Both the position numbers and the translations under genes were made by a program. This document shows positions 9,267 to 18,400 of a stretch of 64,000 nucleotides of DNA, in pieces. The notes beneath the pieces are model-generated. The model did no database searches. It was not told where the DNA came from and saw only the letters and a list, made by a program, of their open reading frames with translations. How positions within the stretch are numbered: position 1 is the first letter of the stretch; each line of letters begins with the position of its first letter. Origin of the DNA: an uncultured Selenomonadaceae bacterium (GTDB taxonomy: Bacteria > Bacillota > Negativicutes > Selenomonadales > Selenomonadaceae); contig CACYXR010000004.1 in the NCBI GenBank assembly GCA_902778455.1, forward strand, positions 62,001-126,000. The letters run 5' to 3'.

Positions 9267-10575
9267 CCCCTGCTTCCTCCTTCCTTGCCACAATCCGCTC
9301 GCGCAAATCGCCGATCAGGTAAAGCGAGCCCGTGCAGCAAAGGATTTTTCCCTTCGCCGCCGCAAGCGCGCATTCAAGAGCACGCCCACGATCCGGTTCC
9401 GCCTTCGCCTGCCGTACTCTTTTCCGCACCGACTGCAAAAGCCGTTCCGGCAGTTCCGCCCGCTCCGAGTCCGGCTGCGTCACGAGGACGACATCCTCCG
9501 GACGCAGCAATATATCGAGCATTTCGTCAACCGCTTTATCATGCAGGATGCCGAGAAGGAACACACGCGGCGCCGTCGGGAAGACCGAGTCAAGCGCTTC
9601 CCGGAACGCCTTCGCGCCCGCCGGATTGTGCGCGCCGTCCACAACGATTTTTTGCTCTCCGATATCCATCCGCTCAAAACGGCCGGGCCACGTTGCCCGC
9701 CGGAACACTTCCAGCGCCTCCGGCATCGATATCCGTGCATCCCGCTGCGCGAGAACCGCAAGCAGCATCACCGCAACGGCGCTGTTTTCCGCCTGATACG
9801 GCGCAGCGAAGGGAAGCTCATATCGCCAATCCGAAAGCGACAATTCCGGAGCTTCGAGGGAGAGCCTTTGTCCCTCCGCCCCCCGCGAACGTTCCCGCAG
9901 TTCAAAATCCTCGCCCATCACATAGAGCGGCGCATGATTTTCCTTTGCCGCACGGCGAATCACTTTTAGCGGCATGCCCTTCGCCGCCGTCACGACGGGA
10001 ACGCCTTCCTTTATAATCCCCGCCTTGTGCTCGGCGACGCCCTCCAATGTGCCGCCGCACATATCGGCGTGCTCCAAAGTGACATTCGTGATTACCGAAA
10101 CGACCGGCGCAATGATATTTGTCGAGTCGAGCAACCCGCCCAGCCCGACCTCGATGACCGCATAATCCACCTTTTGCTCGGCGAAATAAAGGAACGCCGC
10201 CGCCGTCAAAACCTCGAACTGCGTAGGACTTTCCCCACCCCCGGCGATCATTTTTTCCGCCGCTTCCTGCGTCCGCGACAGCATACGAGCAAAGTCTTCA
10301 TCGGAAATATCCGCGCCGTCCACTCGCATTCTTTCATTATATTTAGAAAGGTGAGGCGATGTAAAAAGTCCCGTTTGAAGCCCGGAGGCCGTGAGCGCCG
10401 CCGCTGTCAGCGCGGAGACCGAGCCTTTGCCGTTGGTGCCCGTGACATGAATCGTTCGGTATTTTTCCTGTGGATTCCCCAAAATCTCCGTCAGCCGCAG
10501 GATCCGGGATAATCCCAGCCGCATGCCGAAAGTGTTCAGCGACGCCAGATAATCCAATGCCTGTTGATATGTCAT
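9235..10575 (-). CDS. folC: Bifunctional folylpolyglutamate synthase/dihydrofolate synthase
   Basis: Adds glutamate to dihydropteroate and to reduced folates, using ATP, in the cytoplasm. It has 446 residues of the Mur-ligase-like family. The P-loop GTNGKGSVSA is near residue 46, the active-site loop SPHLSKYNERMRV near residue 73, and VDGAHNPAG marks the start of the C-terminal glutamate-ligase domain near residue 312. It is downstream of valS, with a 47-bp gap, and overlaps the next gene. The valS-folC order is common in Firmicutes. Confidence 0.95.
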   Translation of the reverse strand: MTYQQALDYLASLNTFGMRLGLSRILRLTEILGNPQEKYRTIHVTGTNGKGSVSALTAAALTASGLQTGLFTSPHLSKYNERMRVDGADISDEDFARMLSRTQEAAEKMIAGGGESPTQFEVLTAAAFLYFAEQKVDYAVIEVGLGGLLDSTNIIAPVVSVITNVTLEHADMCGGTLEGVAEHKAGIIKEGVPVVTAAKGMPLKVIRRAAKENHAPLYVMGEDFELRERSRGAEGQRLSLEAPELSLSDWRYELPFAAPYQAENSAVAVMLLAVLAQRDARISMPEALEVFRRATWPGRFERMDIGEQKIVVDGAHNPAGAKAFREALDSVFPTAPRVFLLGILHDKAVDEMLDILLRPEDVVLVTQPDSERAELPERLLQSVRKRVRQAKAEPDRGRALECALAAAKGKILCCTGSLYLIGDLRERIVARKEEAGDAGIGNDEHH

Positions 10576-10622
10576 GAAAAACCTCTTATTCGGATTCCCA
10601 TTGAAAATTTTGTTCGCGTGAT

Positions 10623-13283
10623 TTACAACGCAGCCAAATGCCGCAAACGGTCGGCCATGACCGCTCGCTTTTCCTCATAATCTTTCTGCTTTGCGCGCTC
10701 CTTCTCCACGACATCGGCCGGCGCTTTCGCGGTAAAGTTCTCGTTCGAGAGCTTCTTCTTCGCACGCTCGATTTCCCGATCGAGATTTTCCAGTTCCTTC
10801 GTCAGACGCTGGGTCTCTTTTTCAACGTCGATCAGGCCCTTCAGCGGCAGATAAACGCCGACGCCGCCCACAGCCGCCGTCATGGCGTTTTCCGGTTTCT
10901 CTGCGTCCGCGCCGCAGAGCGTGAGCGGTTCCGTGTCCGCAAGCCCCTTGAGATATCCTTCGTTCGCCGCGAACACCTCGCGCAGTCCGTCTTCCGCTAT
11001 ATGGAGAATCGCCTCGCTTTTTTTGCCCGGCTGCGCCCCAGCCTCGGCGCGCATATTGCGGATGGCCTTGATCGTCTCCATGATAGCCGTCATCGCGGTC
11101 TCGGCATTCTCGTCAATCTTGCCTTCCTCGTCCGTCGGCCACGCCGTAACCATCACGCTCTTGCCCTCATGCGGCACGCGCTGCCAGATTTCCTCGGTGA
11201 TGAACGGCATGAACGGGTGCAGCAGACGAAGCGTGTGCTCCAGCACATAGCCCAGCACATACTGCGCCGTCCGCCGCGGACGCTCGTTTTCCTTGTCGTA
11301 GAGGCGCGGCTTCGCCATCTCGATATACCAATCGCAAAGCTCGCTCCAGATGAATTCGTAAATCGCGCGGGCCGCCTCGCCGAGCTCGAATTTTTCGAGA
11401 TTCTCGGTGACGCCCGCAGCCGTCTTCGCATAACGTGAAAGGATCCAACGGTCGGCCAGCTCGAAATCAGCTTTTTCGGGCACAAAGCTCTTGTCGAAGC
11501 CTTCGAGATTCATCAGCATGAAGCGCGACGCGTTCCAGAGCTTGTTCGCGAAGTTCCGCGCCGATTCCACGCGCTCCCAATAGAAACGCATGTCGTTGCC
11601 CGGCGTGTTGCCCGTCACCAGCATGAAGCGCAGTGTGTCCGCGCCGTACTTGTCGATGACCTCCACCGGATCGATGCCGTTGCCCAGCGACTTCGACATC
11701 TTGCGCCCCTGGCTGTCGCGTACGAGGCCGTGGATGAACACATGGCGGAACGGGATATCCTTGCCGAATTTCAACCCCTGCATCACCATGCGGGCGACCC
11801 AGAAGAAAATGATATCGTAACCCGTCACCAGCACGCTGGTCGGATAGAAATGACGAAGCTCCTCGGTGTCCTCGGGCCAGCCCATCGTCTCAAAGGGCCA
11901 AAGACCGGAACTGAACCAGGTGTCCAGAACGTCCTCGTCCTGACGGATATTCTTGCTGCCGCACTTCGGGCAGACCGTGAGATCCTCGCGGGAAGCCGAC
12001 GCCTCGCCGCAGTCGTCGCAGTACCAAACCGGAATGCGATGGCCCCACCAGAGCTGGCGGGAAATGCACCAATCGCGGATATTCTCGAGCCAGCCCGTGT
12101 AAATTTTCGCGAAGCGCTCCGGCACGAACTTGATGCGTCCGTCCTTCACAGCTTCGATGGCGGGTTTCGCCAGCGACTCCATTTTCACGAACCACTGCTT
12201 CGACACCAACGGCTCCACCGTCGTATGGCAGCGCGAGCAATGGCCCACTGCGTGCTCGTGCTTCTCGGTCCTGACCAGTACGCCCGTCTCTTCCAGTTCC
12301 TTGACGAGACGCTTGCGGCACTCGTACCGATCGAGCCCCGCGTATTTGCCCGCGCCCTCGCCCATCGTGCCGTCGTTCTCGATGACTTTGACCTGCTCCA
12401 GATTGTGGCGGTTGCCCATCTCGAAGTCGTTCGGGTCGTGAGCCGGCGTCACCTTCACCGCGCCGGTGCCGAACTTCGGATCGACGTACTCATCGGCGAA
12501 CAGCGGAATCCGACGCCCGACCACAGGCAGGATCAGCGTCTTGCCGATCAGATGCTTGTATCGCTCGTCGTCGGGATGCACCGCAACGCCCGTATCGCCG
12601 AACATCGTCTCCGGACGCGTCGTAGCGATCTCGACCTTCTCGTCCGAGCCTGCCACCGGATAGACGAGATGCCAGAGATGGCCCTGCTCCGTCTCGTGCT
12701 CAACTTCGAGATCGGACAGCGCCGTATTGCAGCGCGGGCACCAATTCGTGATGCGCATGCCCTGATAGATCAGCCCCTCTTCATAGAGGCTGACAAACAC
12801 CTCGCGTACCGCCCGCGAGCATCCCTCGTCCATCGTGAACCGCTCCCGCGCCCAGTCGCAGGACGAGCCGAGGGAACGGAGCTGCGACATGATGCGGCTG
12901 CCGTATTTTTCCTTCCAGGCCCAGACGCGTTCCAGGAATTTCTCGCGCCCAAGATCGTACCGGGAGAGTCCCTCCTCGCGCAGCGACTCCTCCACCTTCG
13001 CCTGCGTCGCGATGCCCGCGTGGTCGCAGCCCGGCATCCAGAGCGTATTGTATCCCTGCATCCTGCGCCAGCGGATCAGGATATCCTGCAGCGCATTGTC
13101 CATCGCGTGCCCCATATGGAGCTGCCCCGTCACGTTCGGCGGCGGGATCACGATGGAAAACGGCTTCTTGTCCTTCTCCACCTCCGCGTGGAAAAGCCCG
13201 CTCGTCTCCCAAAAATCATACCATTTCTTCTCAAACAATTTCGGATCGTACACCTTCGGAATCATGTTCCCCGTCTCCGGCAT
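10623..13283 (-). CDS. valS: Valyl-tRNA synthetase
   Basis: Class I aminoacyl-tRNA synthetase charging tRNA-Val, 886 residues, normal length. The HIGH motif appears as [15 protein letters not shown] near residue 48 and the KMSKS loop as KMSKSLGNG near residue 530. The editing (CP1) domain lies between them, and the C-terminal 70 residues form a charged coiled-coil tRNA arm. Paired Cys of zinc-binding type are present (for example WCPRC near residue 180 and CPKCGSKN near residue 440). ATG start; the Shine-Dalgarno-like AGGAGG lies about 7 bases upstream. It is controlled by the T-box leader just upstream. Confidence 0.97.
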   Translation of the reverse strand: MPETGNMIPKVYDPKLFEKKWYDFWETSGLFHAEVEKDKKPFSIVIPPPNVTGQLHMGHAMDNALQDILIRWRRMQGYNTLWMPGCDHAGIATQAKVEESLREEGLSRYDLGREKFLERVWAWKEKYGSRIMSQLRSLGSSCDWARERFTMDEGCSRAVREVFVSLYEEGLIYQGMRITNWCPRCNTALSDLEVEHETEQGHLWHLVYPVAGSDEKVEIATTRPETMFGDTGVAVHPDDERYKHLIGKTLILPVVGRRIPLFADEYVDPKFGTGAVKVTPAHDPNDFEMGNRHNLEQVKVIENDGTMGEGAGKYAGLDRYECRKRLVKELEETGVLVRTEKHEHAVGHCSRCHTTVEPLVSKQWFVKMESLAKPAIEAVKDGRIKFVPERFAKIYTGWLENIRDWCISRQLWWGHRIPVWYCDDCGEASASREDLTVCPKCGSKNIRQDEDVLDTWFSSGLWPFETMGWPEDTEELRHFYPTSVLVTGYDIIFFWVARMVMQGLKFGKDIPFRHVFIHGLVRDSQGRKMSKSLGNGIDPVEVIDKYGADTLRFMLVTGNTPGNDMRFYWERVESARNFANKLWNASRFMLMNLEGFDKSFVPEKADFELADRWILSRYAKTAAGVTENLEKFELGEAARAIYEFIWSELCDWYIEMAKPRLYDKENERPRRTAQYVLGYVLEHTLRLLHPFMPFITEEIWQRVPHEGKSVMVTAWPTDEEGKIDENAETAMTAIMETIKAIRNMRAEAGAQPGKKSEAILHIAEDGLREVFAANEGYLKGLADTEPLTLCGADAEKPENAMTAAVGGVGVYLPLKGLIDVEKETQRLTKELENLDREIERAKKKLSNENFTAKAPADVVEKERAKQKDYEEKRAVMADRLRHLAAL

Positions 13284-13316
13284 CTGAAAAACCTCCTAAA
13301 CAAATTAAAAACAAAT

Positions 13317-13560
13317 AAAAAGCTCTTTCATCCCGAAGGACGAAAGAGCAATCTTCCGTGGTACCACCTATCTTCCCGCGCCGCAAACATGCGAGCACGG
13401 CTCAAAACATAACGCCGTTTCCGCGTCCTCAATTACAAGGAACAGCTCCGAAGCGACCTTCCCCGGCACGACGCAAGGTTCTCCCAGCCACGGAACCTCT
13501 CTCTATACCGCCGCCCGCCGCGTACTCCTCTTCCTCATCGCCGACAGTCTCTATAAATAT
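13317..13560 (-). promoter_or_regulatory. T-box riboswitch leader of valS
   Basis: The leader contains the conserved T-box core AGGTGGTACCACGG (13356-13369), whose UGG pairs with the uncharged tRNA CCA end. It is followed by a competing terminator: a stem from 13322 to 13349 whose arms begin GCTCTTTC and end GAAAGAGC, then a run of T. Upstream, stem I features (AGAGAG...GAGAACCT apical region) are visible. GTC, a valine codon at 13455-13457 in GAAGGTCGC, is the best specifier candidate. Uncharged tRNA-Val should favour the antiterminator and turn valS on. The exact stem I fold was not computed. Confidence 0.92.
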
Positions 13561-13567
13561 GTAGCGT

Positions 13568-13596
13568 ATTGTAACACAGCCCGAAGAAAAATGCAA
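13568..13596 (-). promoter_or_regulatory. Promoter of the valS T-box transcript
   Basis: TTGCAT (13591-13596) and TACAAT (13568-13573) are separated by 17 bp on the minus strand. This places transcription start near 13561, right at the 5' end of the T-box leader. Confidence 0.75.
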
Positions 13597-13639
13597 CAAG
13601 CACACGCAAGACATATTTTTATCTATGTTTCATATGCAC

Positions 13640-13665
13640 AAAAAATCCCCGCTGTTTAGCGGGGA
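13640..13665 (-). terminator. Rho-independent terminator after the tRNA cluster
   Basis: TCCCCGCT and AGCGGGGA form an 8-bp stem with a 4-base loop (13646-13665), followed on the minus strand by six T. It lies 11 bp past the tRNA-Met CCA end. Confidence 0.9.
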
Positions 13666-13675
13666 CGCACTTTCC

Positions 13676-13752
13676 TGGTGGCGGAAGGGAGATTTGAACT
13701 CTCGACACTGCGGGTATGAACCGCATGCTCTAGCCAACTGAGCTATTCCGCC
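13676..13752 (-). tRNA. tRNA-Met (CAT), elongator type
   Basis: 77 bases including encoded CCA. The acceptor stem GGCGGAA pairs with TTCCGCC. The anticodon loop TTCATAC gives CAT and the T loop is TTCAAAT. G1-C72 is paired, so this is the elongator and not the initiator form; a CAT-anticodon Ile tRNA is less likely by similarity to bacterial elongator Met. Last gene of the tRNA unit. Confidence 0.93.
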
Positions 13753-13768
13753 ATATTCATAATATAAA

Positions 13769-13844
13769 TGGAGCTGATGACCGGGATTGAACCGGTGACC
13801 TTATCCTTACCAAGGATACGCTCTGCCGACTGAGCTACATCAGC
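13769..13844 (-). tRNA. tRNA-Thr (GGT)
   Basis: 76 bases with encoded CCA. The acceptor stem GCTGATG pairs with CATCAGC. The anticodon stem TATCC/GGATA holds the loop TTGGTAA, giving anticodon GGT. Confidence 0.95.
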
Positions 13845-13853
13845 ACTATTCTC

Positions 13854-13929
<76 letters not shown>

Positions 13930-13935
13930 ATATGA

Positions 13936-14021
13936 TGGTGGGCAGGGTTGGATTCGAACCAACGTAGCCGTTAAGCGACAGATTTACAGTCTGTTCCCTT
14001 TAACCACTCGGGCACCTACCC
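13936..14021 (-). tRNA. tRNA-Tyr (GTA)
   Basis: 86 bases with encoded CCA and a long variable arm (type II). The anticodon stem CAGAC/GTCTG-like arms hold the loop CTGTAAA, giving GTA. The acceptor stem GGGTAGG pairs with CCTGCCC through one G-U pair. Confidence 0.95.
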
Positions 14022-14026
14022 ATATT

Positions 14027-14102
<76 letters not shown>

Positions 14103-14111
14103 ATATATCCG

Positions 14112-14133
14112 CAAAAAGCCGAAACCATCGGCT
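14112..14133 (-). terminator. Hairpin with T-run between coaBC and the tRNA cluster
   Basis: AGCCGA and TCGGCT pair around a 5-base loop (14117-14133), followed by TTTTT on the minus strand. It probably ends coaBC transcription. It lies downstream of the promoter-like sequence at 14145-14173, so tRNA transcripts from that promoter would have to pass it. Confidence 0.6.
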
Positions 14134-14144
14134 GACAGATAAAA

Positions 14145-14173
14145 ATATTACCATAAAAAGAAAGGTTTGTAAA
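14145..14173 (-). promoter_or_regulatory. Candidate promoter for the tRNA cluster
   Basis: TTTACA (14168-14173) and TAATAT (14145-14150) lie 17 bp apart on the minus strand, about 40 bp before the first tRNA. Its position upstream of a terminator-like hairpin is odd, so it is held at moderate confidence. Confidence 0.55.
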
Positions 14174-14185
14174 GGGGGGATTCTC

Positions 14186-15391
14186 CTATTTTTTCAGCCC
14201 GTCGGACAAAACACGGTCGAATATCCGCTTTGCGACTTCCCGCTTGTCCATCAGCGGCAGTTCCTCGATCTCCCCGCCCCTCGAAATGATTTTAACGAGG
14301 TTTGTCGCGGTATTAAATCCCGCCCCCGGCTTCGTCACGTCGTTGGCGACGATGAAGTCGAGGTTTTTCTTCTCGATTTTTTCCTTCGCGTACTGCAAAA
14401 GGTTCTGCGTCTCCGCCGCGAAGCCGACGAGGATTTGCCCTTCACGCTTTTTCTGTCCCAGCTCTTTCAAGATATCGGGGTTCTTTTCCAACAGAATGGA
14501 AAGTTCCTCATCGTTCTTTTTGATTTTGTGCTCGGCGACCGTTTTCGGATGGTAGTCGGCAACAGCAGCCGCCTTGATGACAATGCGGCTGGTCTCCGCC
14601 TCGCGCAGCACCGCCTCGCGCATTTCCTTTGCCGTTTCGACGGAAATGAATGTCTTCAATCCCTTCGGAGGCGTCAGCGCCGACGGCCCCGACACCAGCA
14701 CGACTTCCGCGCCCCGCGCCACGGCTTCCTCGGCCAGCGCGTAGCCCATTTTCCCGCTAGAACGGTTGCCGATATAGCGCACCGGATCAATCGGCTCAAT
14801 GGTGCCCGCCGCCGTCACAAGAACCTTGACGCCGGAAAGCTGCGCGCCCTCGACGAAAAAATTCTCCAGCGCCGCGACGATATCCACCGGTTCAGCCAGC
14901 CGTCCCGGTCCTTCCGCGCCGCAGGCCAGCTTTCCCGTCCCCGGAGCGATGAAATGCGCGCCGCGGGCCGCCAGCTTTTCGATATTTTCCCTCACCGCCG
15001 GATGGGCGTACATATTGCTGTTCATCGCGGGCGCGAAAAATATCGGCGCCGTGACCGCAAGCATCGTCGTCGTCAGCATATCGTCGGCAACGCCCAGCGC
15101 GGCCTTTGCGAGAATGTTCGCGGTAGCAGGGGCAACAAGCACGAGGTCCGCCCAGTCGGCCAGCGCGATATGCGCGACGTTCCAATGCTGCACCGGCGCC
15201 CACATATCGACGGTGACAGGGTTGCCGCTGATCTCGCGGAAGGTCAGCTCGGTGACGAATTCCGTCGCTTCCTTCGTCATGACGACGCGCACCTCCGCCC
15301 CCGCCTTGCGGAGACGGCTGACGACTTCCACCGCCTTGTAAGCGGCAATGCCGCCCGTGACGCCCAATAATATTTTCTTTCCTTGAAGCAT
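14186..15391 (-). CDS. coaBC: Phosphopantothenoylcysteine decarboxylase / phosphopantothenate-cysteine ligase
   Basis: Bifunctional coenzyme A biosynthesis enzyme, 401 residues. The N-terminal flavoprotein (CoaC) domain shows GVTGGIAAYKA at residues 9-19, the catalytic-His region around VQHWNVAHI near residue 69, and the PAMNSNMY motif near residue 116. The C-terminal CoaB domain begins near residue 187 and has the NRSSGKMG motif and KKND segment of the ligase. Last protein gene of the dapF-yicC-remA-gmk-rpoZ-coaBC operon, 13 bp after rpoZ. Confidence 0.96.
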   Translation of the reverse strand: MLQGKKILLGVTGGIAAYKAVEVVSRLRKAGAEVRVVMTKEATEFVTELTFREISGNPVTVDMWAPVQHWNVAHIALADWADLVLVAPATANILAKAALGVADDMLTTTMLAVTAPIFFAPAMNSNMYAHPAVRENIEKLAARGAHFIAPGTGKLACGAEGPGRLAEPVDIVAALENFFVEGAQLSGVKVLVTAAGTIEPIDPVRYIGNRSSGKMGYALAEEAVARGAEVVLVSGPSALTPPKGLKTFISVETAKEMREAVLREAETSRIVIKAAAVADYHPKTVAEHKIKKNDEELSILLEKNPDILKELGQKKREGQILVGFAAETQNLLQYAKEKIEKKNLDFIVANDVTKPGAGFNTATNLVKIISRGGEIEELPLMDKREVAKRIFDRVLSDGLKK

Positions 15392-15404
15392 TATTATGTT
15401 TCCT

Positions 15405-15626
15405 TTACTTTATGCAAAGCTTCGTGCGCTCGTAACCGATCTTGTCTTCCGCAACCTCGGCCAGCGCCCGCGTCACATTCTTGTTGGACGGCACCTTCAC
15501 CTTGACCTCCGCGCCGTCCTGGAGCTGCCTTGCCCGCTTCGCCGCCAGCACCGCCAACGTGTAGCGGCTGTCCACCTTCGTCAAAAGCTCTTTCATCGGC
15601 GGATGCACGATATCCATCTGCTTCAT
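15405..15626 (-). CDS. rpoZ: RNA polymerase omega subunit
   Basis: 73-residue omega subunit that helps assemble beta-prime into core RNA polymerase. The conserved SRYTLAVLAAKRARQL helix (residues 20-35) and NKNVTRALAEVAEDKIGY are clear. It lies 5 bp after gmk and before coaBC, the usual Firmicute order. Confidence 0.94.
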   Translation of the reverse strand: MKQMDIVHPPMKELLTKVDSRYTLAVLAAKRARQLQDGAEVKVKVPSNKNVTRALAEVAEDKIGYERTKLCIK

Positions 15627-15631
15627 ATTCT

Positions 15632-16243
15632 TTACGCTTCCTTCCTTAAAAGTTCTTCTATTTTATATAGATTGGCAGCCGTGCGCGCGTGTTCAGCCGT
15701 CACAATGGCTGCAATCGTCTGCACGGCATTTTCCACTTTGTCATTCACGACTGTATAGGCGTATTCCTTCGCGACGGCGATTTCCCCTGCCGCAGCCGCC
15801 ATACGGCGCGCCACGACTTCATCGGAGTCCGTGCCGCGCCCCCGCAGCCGTTTTTCCAGTTCTTCCAGCGACGGCGGCAGAATAAAGATGTAAATCCCAT
15901 GCGGGAATTTCTTCATGACGTTCAACGCGCCCTGTGTGTCGATCTCGAGCAGAATATCCGTGCCATCAGCCAGCTTTTCCTCGATTTTCTTCAGCGGCGT
16001 CCCGTAGTAATTCCCGTAAACCTCCGCCCATTCCAAAAGCTCGCCGTCCGCAATCATGCGCTCGAAGGCGGCGCGGTCGAGGAAATAATAATTGACGCCG
16101 TCCCGCTCCCCTTCACGCGGCGTACGTGTCGTCGCCGAAATCGAGTAGGCCACTTCGGGACAGGCGCGCAAAAATTCGCTGCAAACCGTGCCTTTTCCCG
16201 CCCCCGACGGACCGGATATCACAATCAGGCAGCCTGTTCTCAT
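15632..16243 (-). CDS. gmk: Guanylate kinase
   Basis: Phosphorylates GMP to GDP with ATP; 203 residues. P-loop [10 protein letters not shown] at residues 9-18 and the GMP-binding [19 protein letters not shown] segment near residue 37 are intact. The start ATG overlaps the stop of the remA-like gene by 4 bp (ATGA), indicating translational coupling. Confidence 0.97.
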   Translation of the reverse strand: MRTGCLIVISGPSGAGKGTVCSEFLRACPEVAYSISATTRTPREGERDGVNYYFLDRAAFERMIADGELLEWAEVYGNYYGTPLKKIEEKLADGTDILLEIDTQGALNVMKKFPHGIYIFILPPSLEELEKRLRGRGTDSDEVVARRMAAAAGEIAVAKEYAYTVVNDKVENAVQTIAAIVTAEHARTAANLYKIEELLRKEA

Positions 16244-16518
16244 GACTCATCCTCCTCCGTCCGAGCCGACGCGTCCTCCTTGCCCGCGATACGCCCCACA
16301 ATGGTCTCCGGCTGCACGGCGGACAGAATCACATGGTCGCTGTCCGCGATCAGCACCGATCGCGTGCGCCGCCCGTAAGTCGCGTCAATCAGGCGTCCGG
16401 CCTCCCGCGCCTCCTGCACGATACGCTTGATCGGCGCCGACTCCGGCGCGACGATGGAAATGAGCCTGTGCGCCGAAACCACGTTGCCGAACCCGATATT
16501 GATAAATTTCATTTCCAT
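16240..16518 (-). CDS. remA: RemA-like DNA-binding regulator (DUF370)
   Basis: 92 residues. Family members are small DNA-binding proteins that control matrix and osmoprotection genes in Bacillus. Diagnostic segments are [17 protein letters not shown] (residues 7-23), the PIKR segment, and [13 protein letters not shown] near residue 45. The last dozen residues are a charged extension. It lies between yicC and gmk, a widely conserved Firmicute position. The role in a diderm Negativicute is unknown. Confidence 0.88.
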   Translation of the reverse strand: MEMKFINIGFGNVVSAHRLISIVAPESAPIKRIVQEAREAGRLIDATYGRRTRSVLIADSDHVILSAVQPETIVGRIAGKEDASARTEEDES

Positions 16519-16530
16519 AAATATTATCCT

Positions 16531-17412
16531 CTATTCAATGTTCTGCACTTGTTCGCGCAGCTTCTCGATCTCGCTCTTCATTTCTACGGCAATCTTCGCC
16601 GCGCAGACGTTATTCGCCTTCGACGCCGTCGTGTTGACTTCGCGGTTCATTTCCTGAATCAGGAAGTCCAGCTTTCGCCCGACAGGAGCTTCCGCGTTTT
16701 CGAGGATATTGCGGAACTGCTCGAAATGGCTGCGAAGCCGTACGATTTCCTCGGTGAAATTCACCCGATCCGAATAGATTGCCACTTCCTGGATAATCCG
16801 CGCCTCGTCGATTTCCGCCCCCTCAAGCGCCTCTTTTACCGTAGCCTCCAAACGCTCGCGATACTGCCTGACGATTTCCGGCCCCAGCGCCGCCACTTCC
16901 TCCACCTGTGAGGAAAGCAGGTCGACGCGCTTCAAAAAATCCGCTTTGAGGTTTTCACCCTCTTTTTCGCGCATCTCGGTAAACTGCACCATTGCCTGCT
17001 CCAACGCGGAAAGCAATACCTCGTCGGCGCCTTCGAGGCCGTCCTGCGTTTCCATCGCCGTCAATACACCCGGATAGGCCGAAATCGCCTGCACATCATC
17101 GGGACGCGGCAAATGCAGCAAATCGCTGATCTCGTTCAAAGCCTTATGGTAAGCAATCGCCAACGGTTTGTCAAGGCGTATTTCCCGTACGTGCTCGCGC
17201 TTGTCGAAAAACTGCACGCTGACCGTCAGCTTGCCTCGGGACGCATATTCCTTCACTTTGTTTTTCATAAGCTCCAGAAACGGGTCGAGGACGTGCGGCA
17301 TACGGACGTCAAGATCGAGATACCTCTGATTGACTGCTTTGACCTCAATGGCGGCGCGGAAGTCCTCGGTCTCCGCAAGCCCCGCGCCGAACCCGGTCAT
17401 GCTTTTCAGCAA
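16531..17412 (-). CDS. yicC: YicC/YloC family endoribonuclease
   Basis: A 293-residue YicC-family protein, a stress-linked endoribonuclease family. It starts LKSMTGFG and ends with the conserved FLIQEMNREVNTTASKAN helix, both family signatures. The start is TTG at 17412, chosen because AGGAGG lies 7 bases upstream and the first residues match homologues (M-x-x-SMTGFG); the next ATG (17400) has no well-placed ribosome site. It overlaps the dapF stop by 7 bp. Confidence 0.92.
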   Translation of the reverse strand: MLKSMTGFGAGLAETEDFRAAIEVKAVNQRYLDLDVRMPHVLDPFLELMKNKVKEYASRGKLTVSVQFFDKREHVREIRLDKPLAIAYHKALNEISDLLHLPRPDDVQAISAYPGVLTAMETQDGLEGADEVLLSALEQAMVQFTEMREKEGENLKADFLKRVDLLSSQVEEVAALGPEIVRQYRERLEATVKEALEGAEIDEARIIQEVAIYSDRVNFTEEIVRLRSHFEQFRNILENAEAPVGRKLDFLIQEMNREVNTTASKANNVCAAKIAVEMKSEIEKLREQVQNIE

Positions 17413-18260
17413 TTTTCTCCCTCCTCATACACGCCCGAAAAAACTTTTTCCGCCGGGCCTGTCATATAAATATGATTGTCTTCCGCCCATTCGATAATCA
17501 GCCGCCCGCCGTCCAGCTCAACTTCCGCTTTCCGTTCCGCGCGGCCGTTCAGCACTGCCGCCACCAGCGACGCACAGGCCCCCGTCCCGCAGGCCAGCGT
17601 CACCGCCGCACCACGTTCCCAGACACGCATCCGCAAATGCTCGCGGTCCCGGACTACGACGAACTCGGTGTTCGTCCGGTGCGGGAACCATTTATGGCGC
17701 TCAAATGCGGGACCGACCGTTTCCATAGCCACGTCATTCACATCGCCGACAAAAACGACGCAATGCGGATTCCCCATCGAAACGCAGGTGGCCTTGTACT
17801 GCTTGCCAAGCACTTCGATATTTTCCGCGACCATACGTTTTTCGCCGAACCCCTGCACCGGAATCTGCGCCGCTTCCAGCACCGGCTCGCCCATATTGAC
17901 CTCAATGCCTGTAATTTTCCCGTTTTCCTTCACAACGCGCGGAGTCAAGATGCCCGCGCCCGTCTCCACCGTAAAGGCATCCTTGTCCGTCATGCCTTCC
18001 TCGTAGACAAGCCGCGCAAAGCAGCGAATGCCGTTTCCGCACATCTCCGCCTCGCTGCCGTCCGCATTGAAAATCCGCATACAAAAATCCGCCTTGTCCG
18101 ACGTCAGGACGAAAATCAGTCCGTCCGCGCCAATCCCGTAATGGCGGTCGCAGACGTACCGCGAAAGCTTCGCCGCGTCCGACGGCAGCCCTGAAGCCCG
18201 CCCGTCGACCAGCACGAAATCGTTGCCGCACCCCTGCCATTTCGTAAAAGCCAATGCCAT
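17406..18260 (-). CDS. dapF: Diaminopimelate epimerase
   Basis: Converts LL- to meso-diaminopimelate for lysine and peptidoglycan; 284 residues. Both catalytic Cys are present, in EMCGNGIRC near residue 73 and in LACGTGACAS near residue 220. The frame is open further upstream, but ATG at 18260 begins ALAFTKWQGCGNDF, as in homologues. First gene of the operon that continues through coaBC. Confidence 0.95.
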   Translation of the reverse strand: MALAFTKWQGCGNDFVLVDGRASGLPSDAAKLSRYVCDRHYGIGADGLIFVLTSDKADFCMRIFNADGSEAEMCGNGIRCFARLVYEEGMTDKDAFTVETGAGILTPRVVKENGKITGIEVNMGEPVLEAAQIPVQGFGEKRMVAENIEVLGKQYKATCVSMGNPHCVVFVGDVNDVAMETVGPAFERHKWFPHRTNTEFVVVRDREHLRMRVWERGAAVTLACGTGACASLVAAVLNGRAERKAEVELDGGRLIIEWAEDNHIYMTGPAEKVFSGVYEEGENC

Positions 18261-18288
18261 ACTTCCACGCCCTTTCCATAATAATATT

Positions 18289-18317
18289 ATTTTATATGTT
18301 TGATGCAAAAACTGCAA
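18289..18317 (-). promoter_or_regulatory. Promoter of the dapF operon
   Basis: TTGCAG (18312-18317) and TAAAAT (18289-18294) are 17 bp apart on the minus strand, about 30 bp before the dapF start. Confidence 0.65.
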
Positions 18318-18337
18318 CGGAAAAATCTTGTCTTCTA

Positions 18338-18366
18338 TTGAATCTTTACGAAAGAACATTTATAAT
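18338..18366 (+). promoter_or_regulatory. Promoter of uppP
   Basis: TTGAAT (18338-18343) and TATAAT (18361-18366) are 17 bp apart, 35 bp before the uppP start. It is divergent from the dapF promoter. Confidence 0.72.
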
Positions 18367-18400
18367 GAAACGACATTTTATTTTGGGGGAATAAGTTTAC

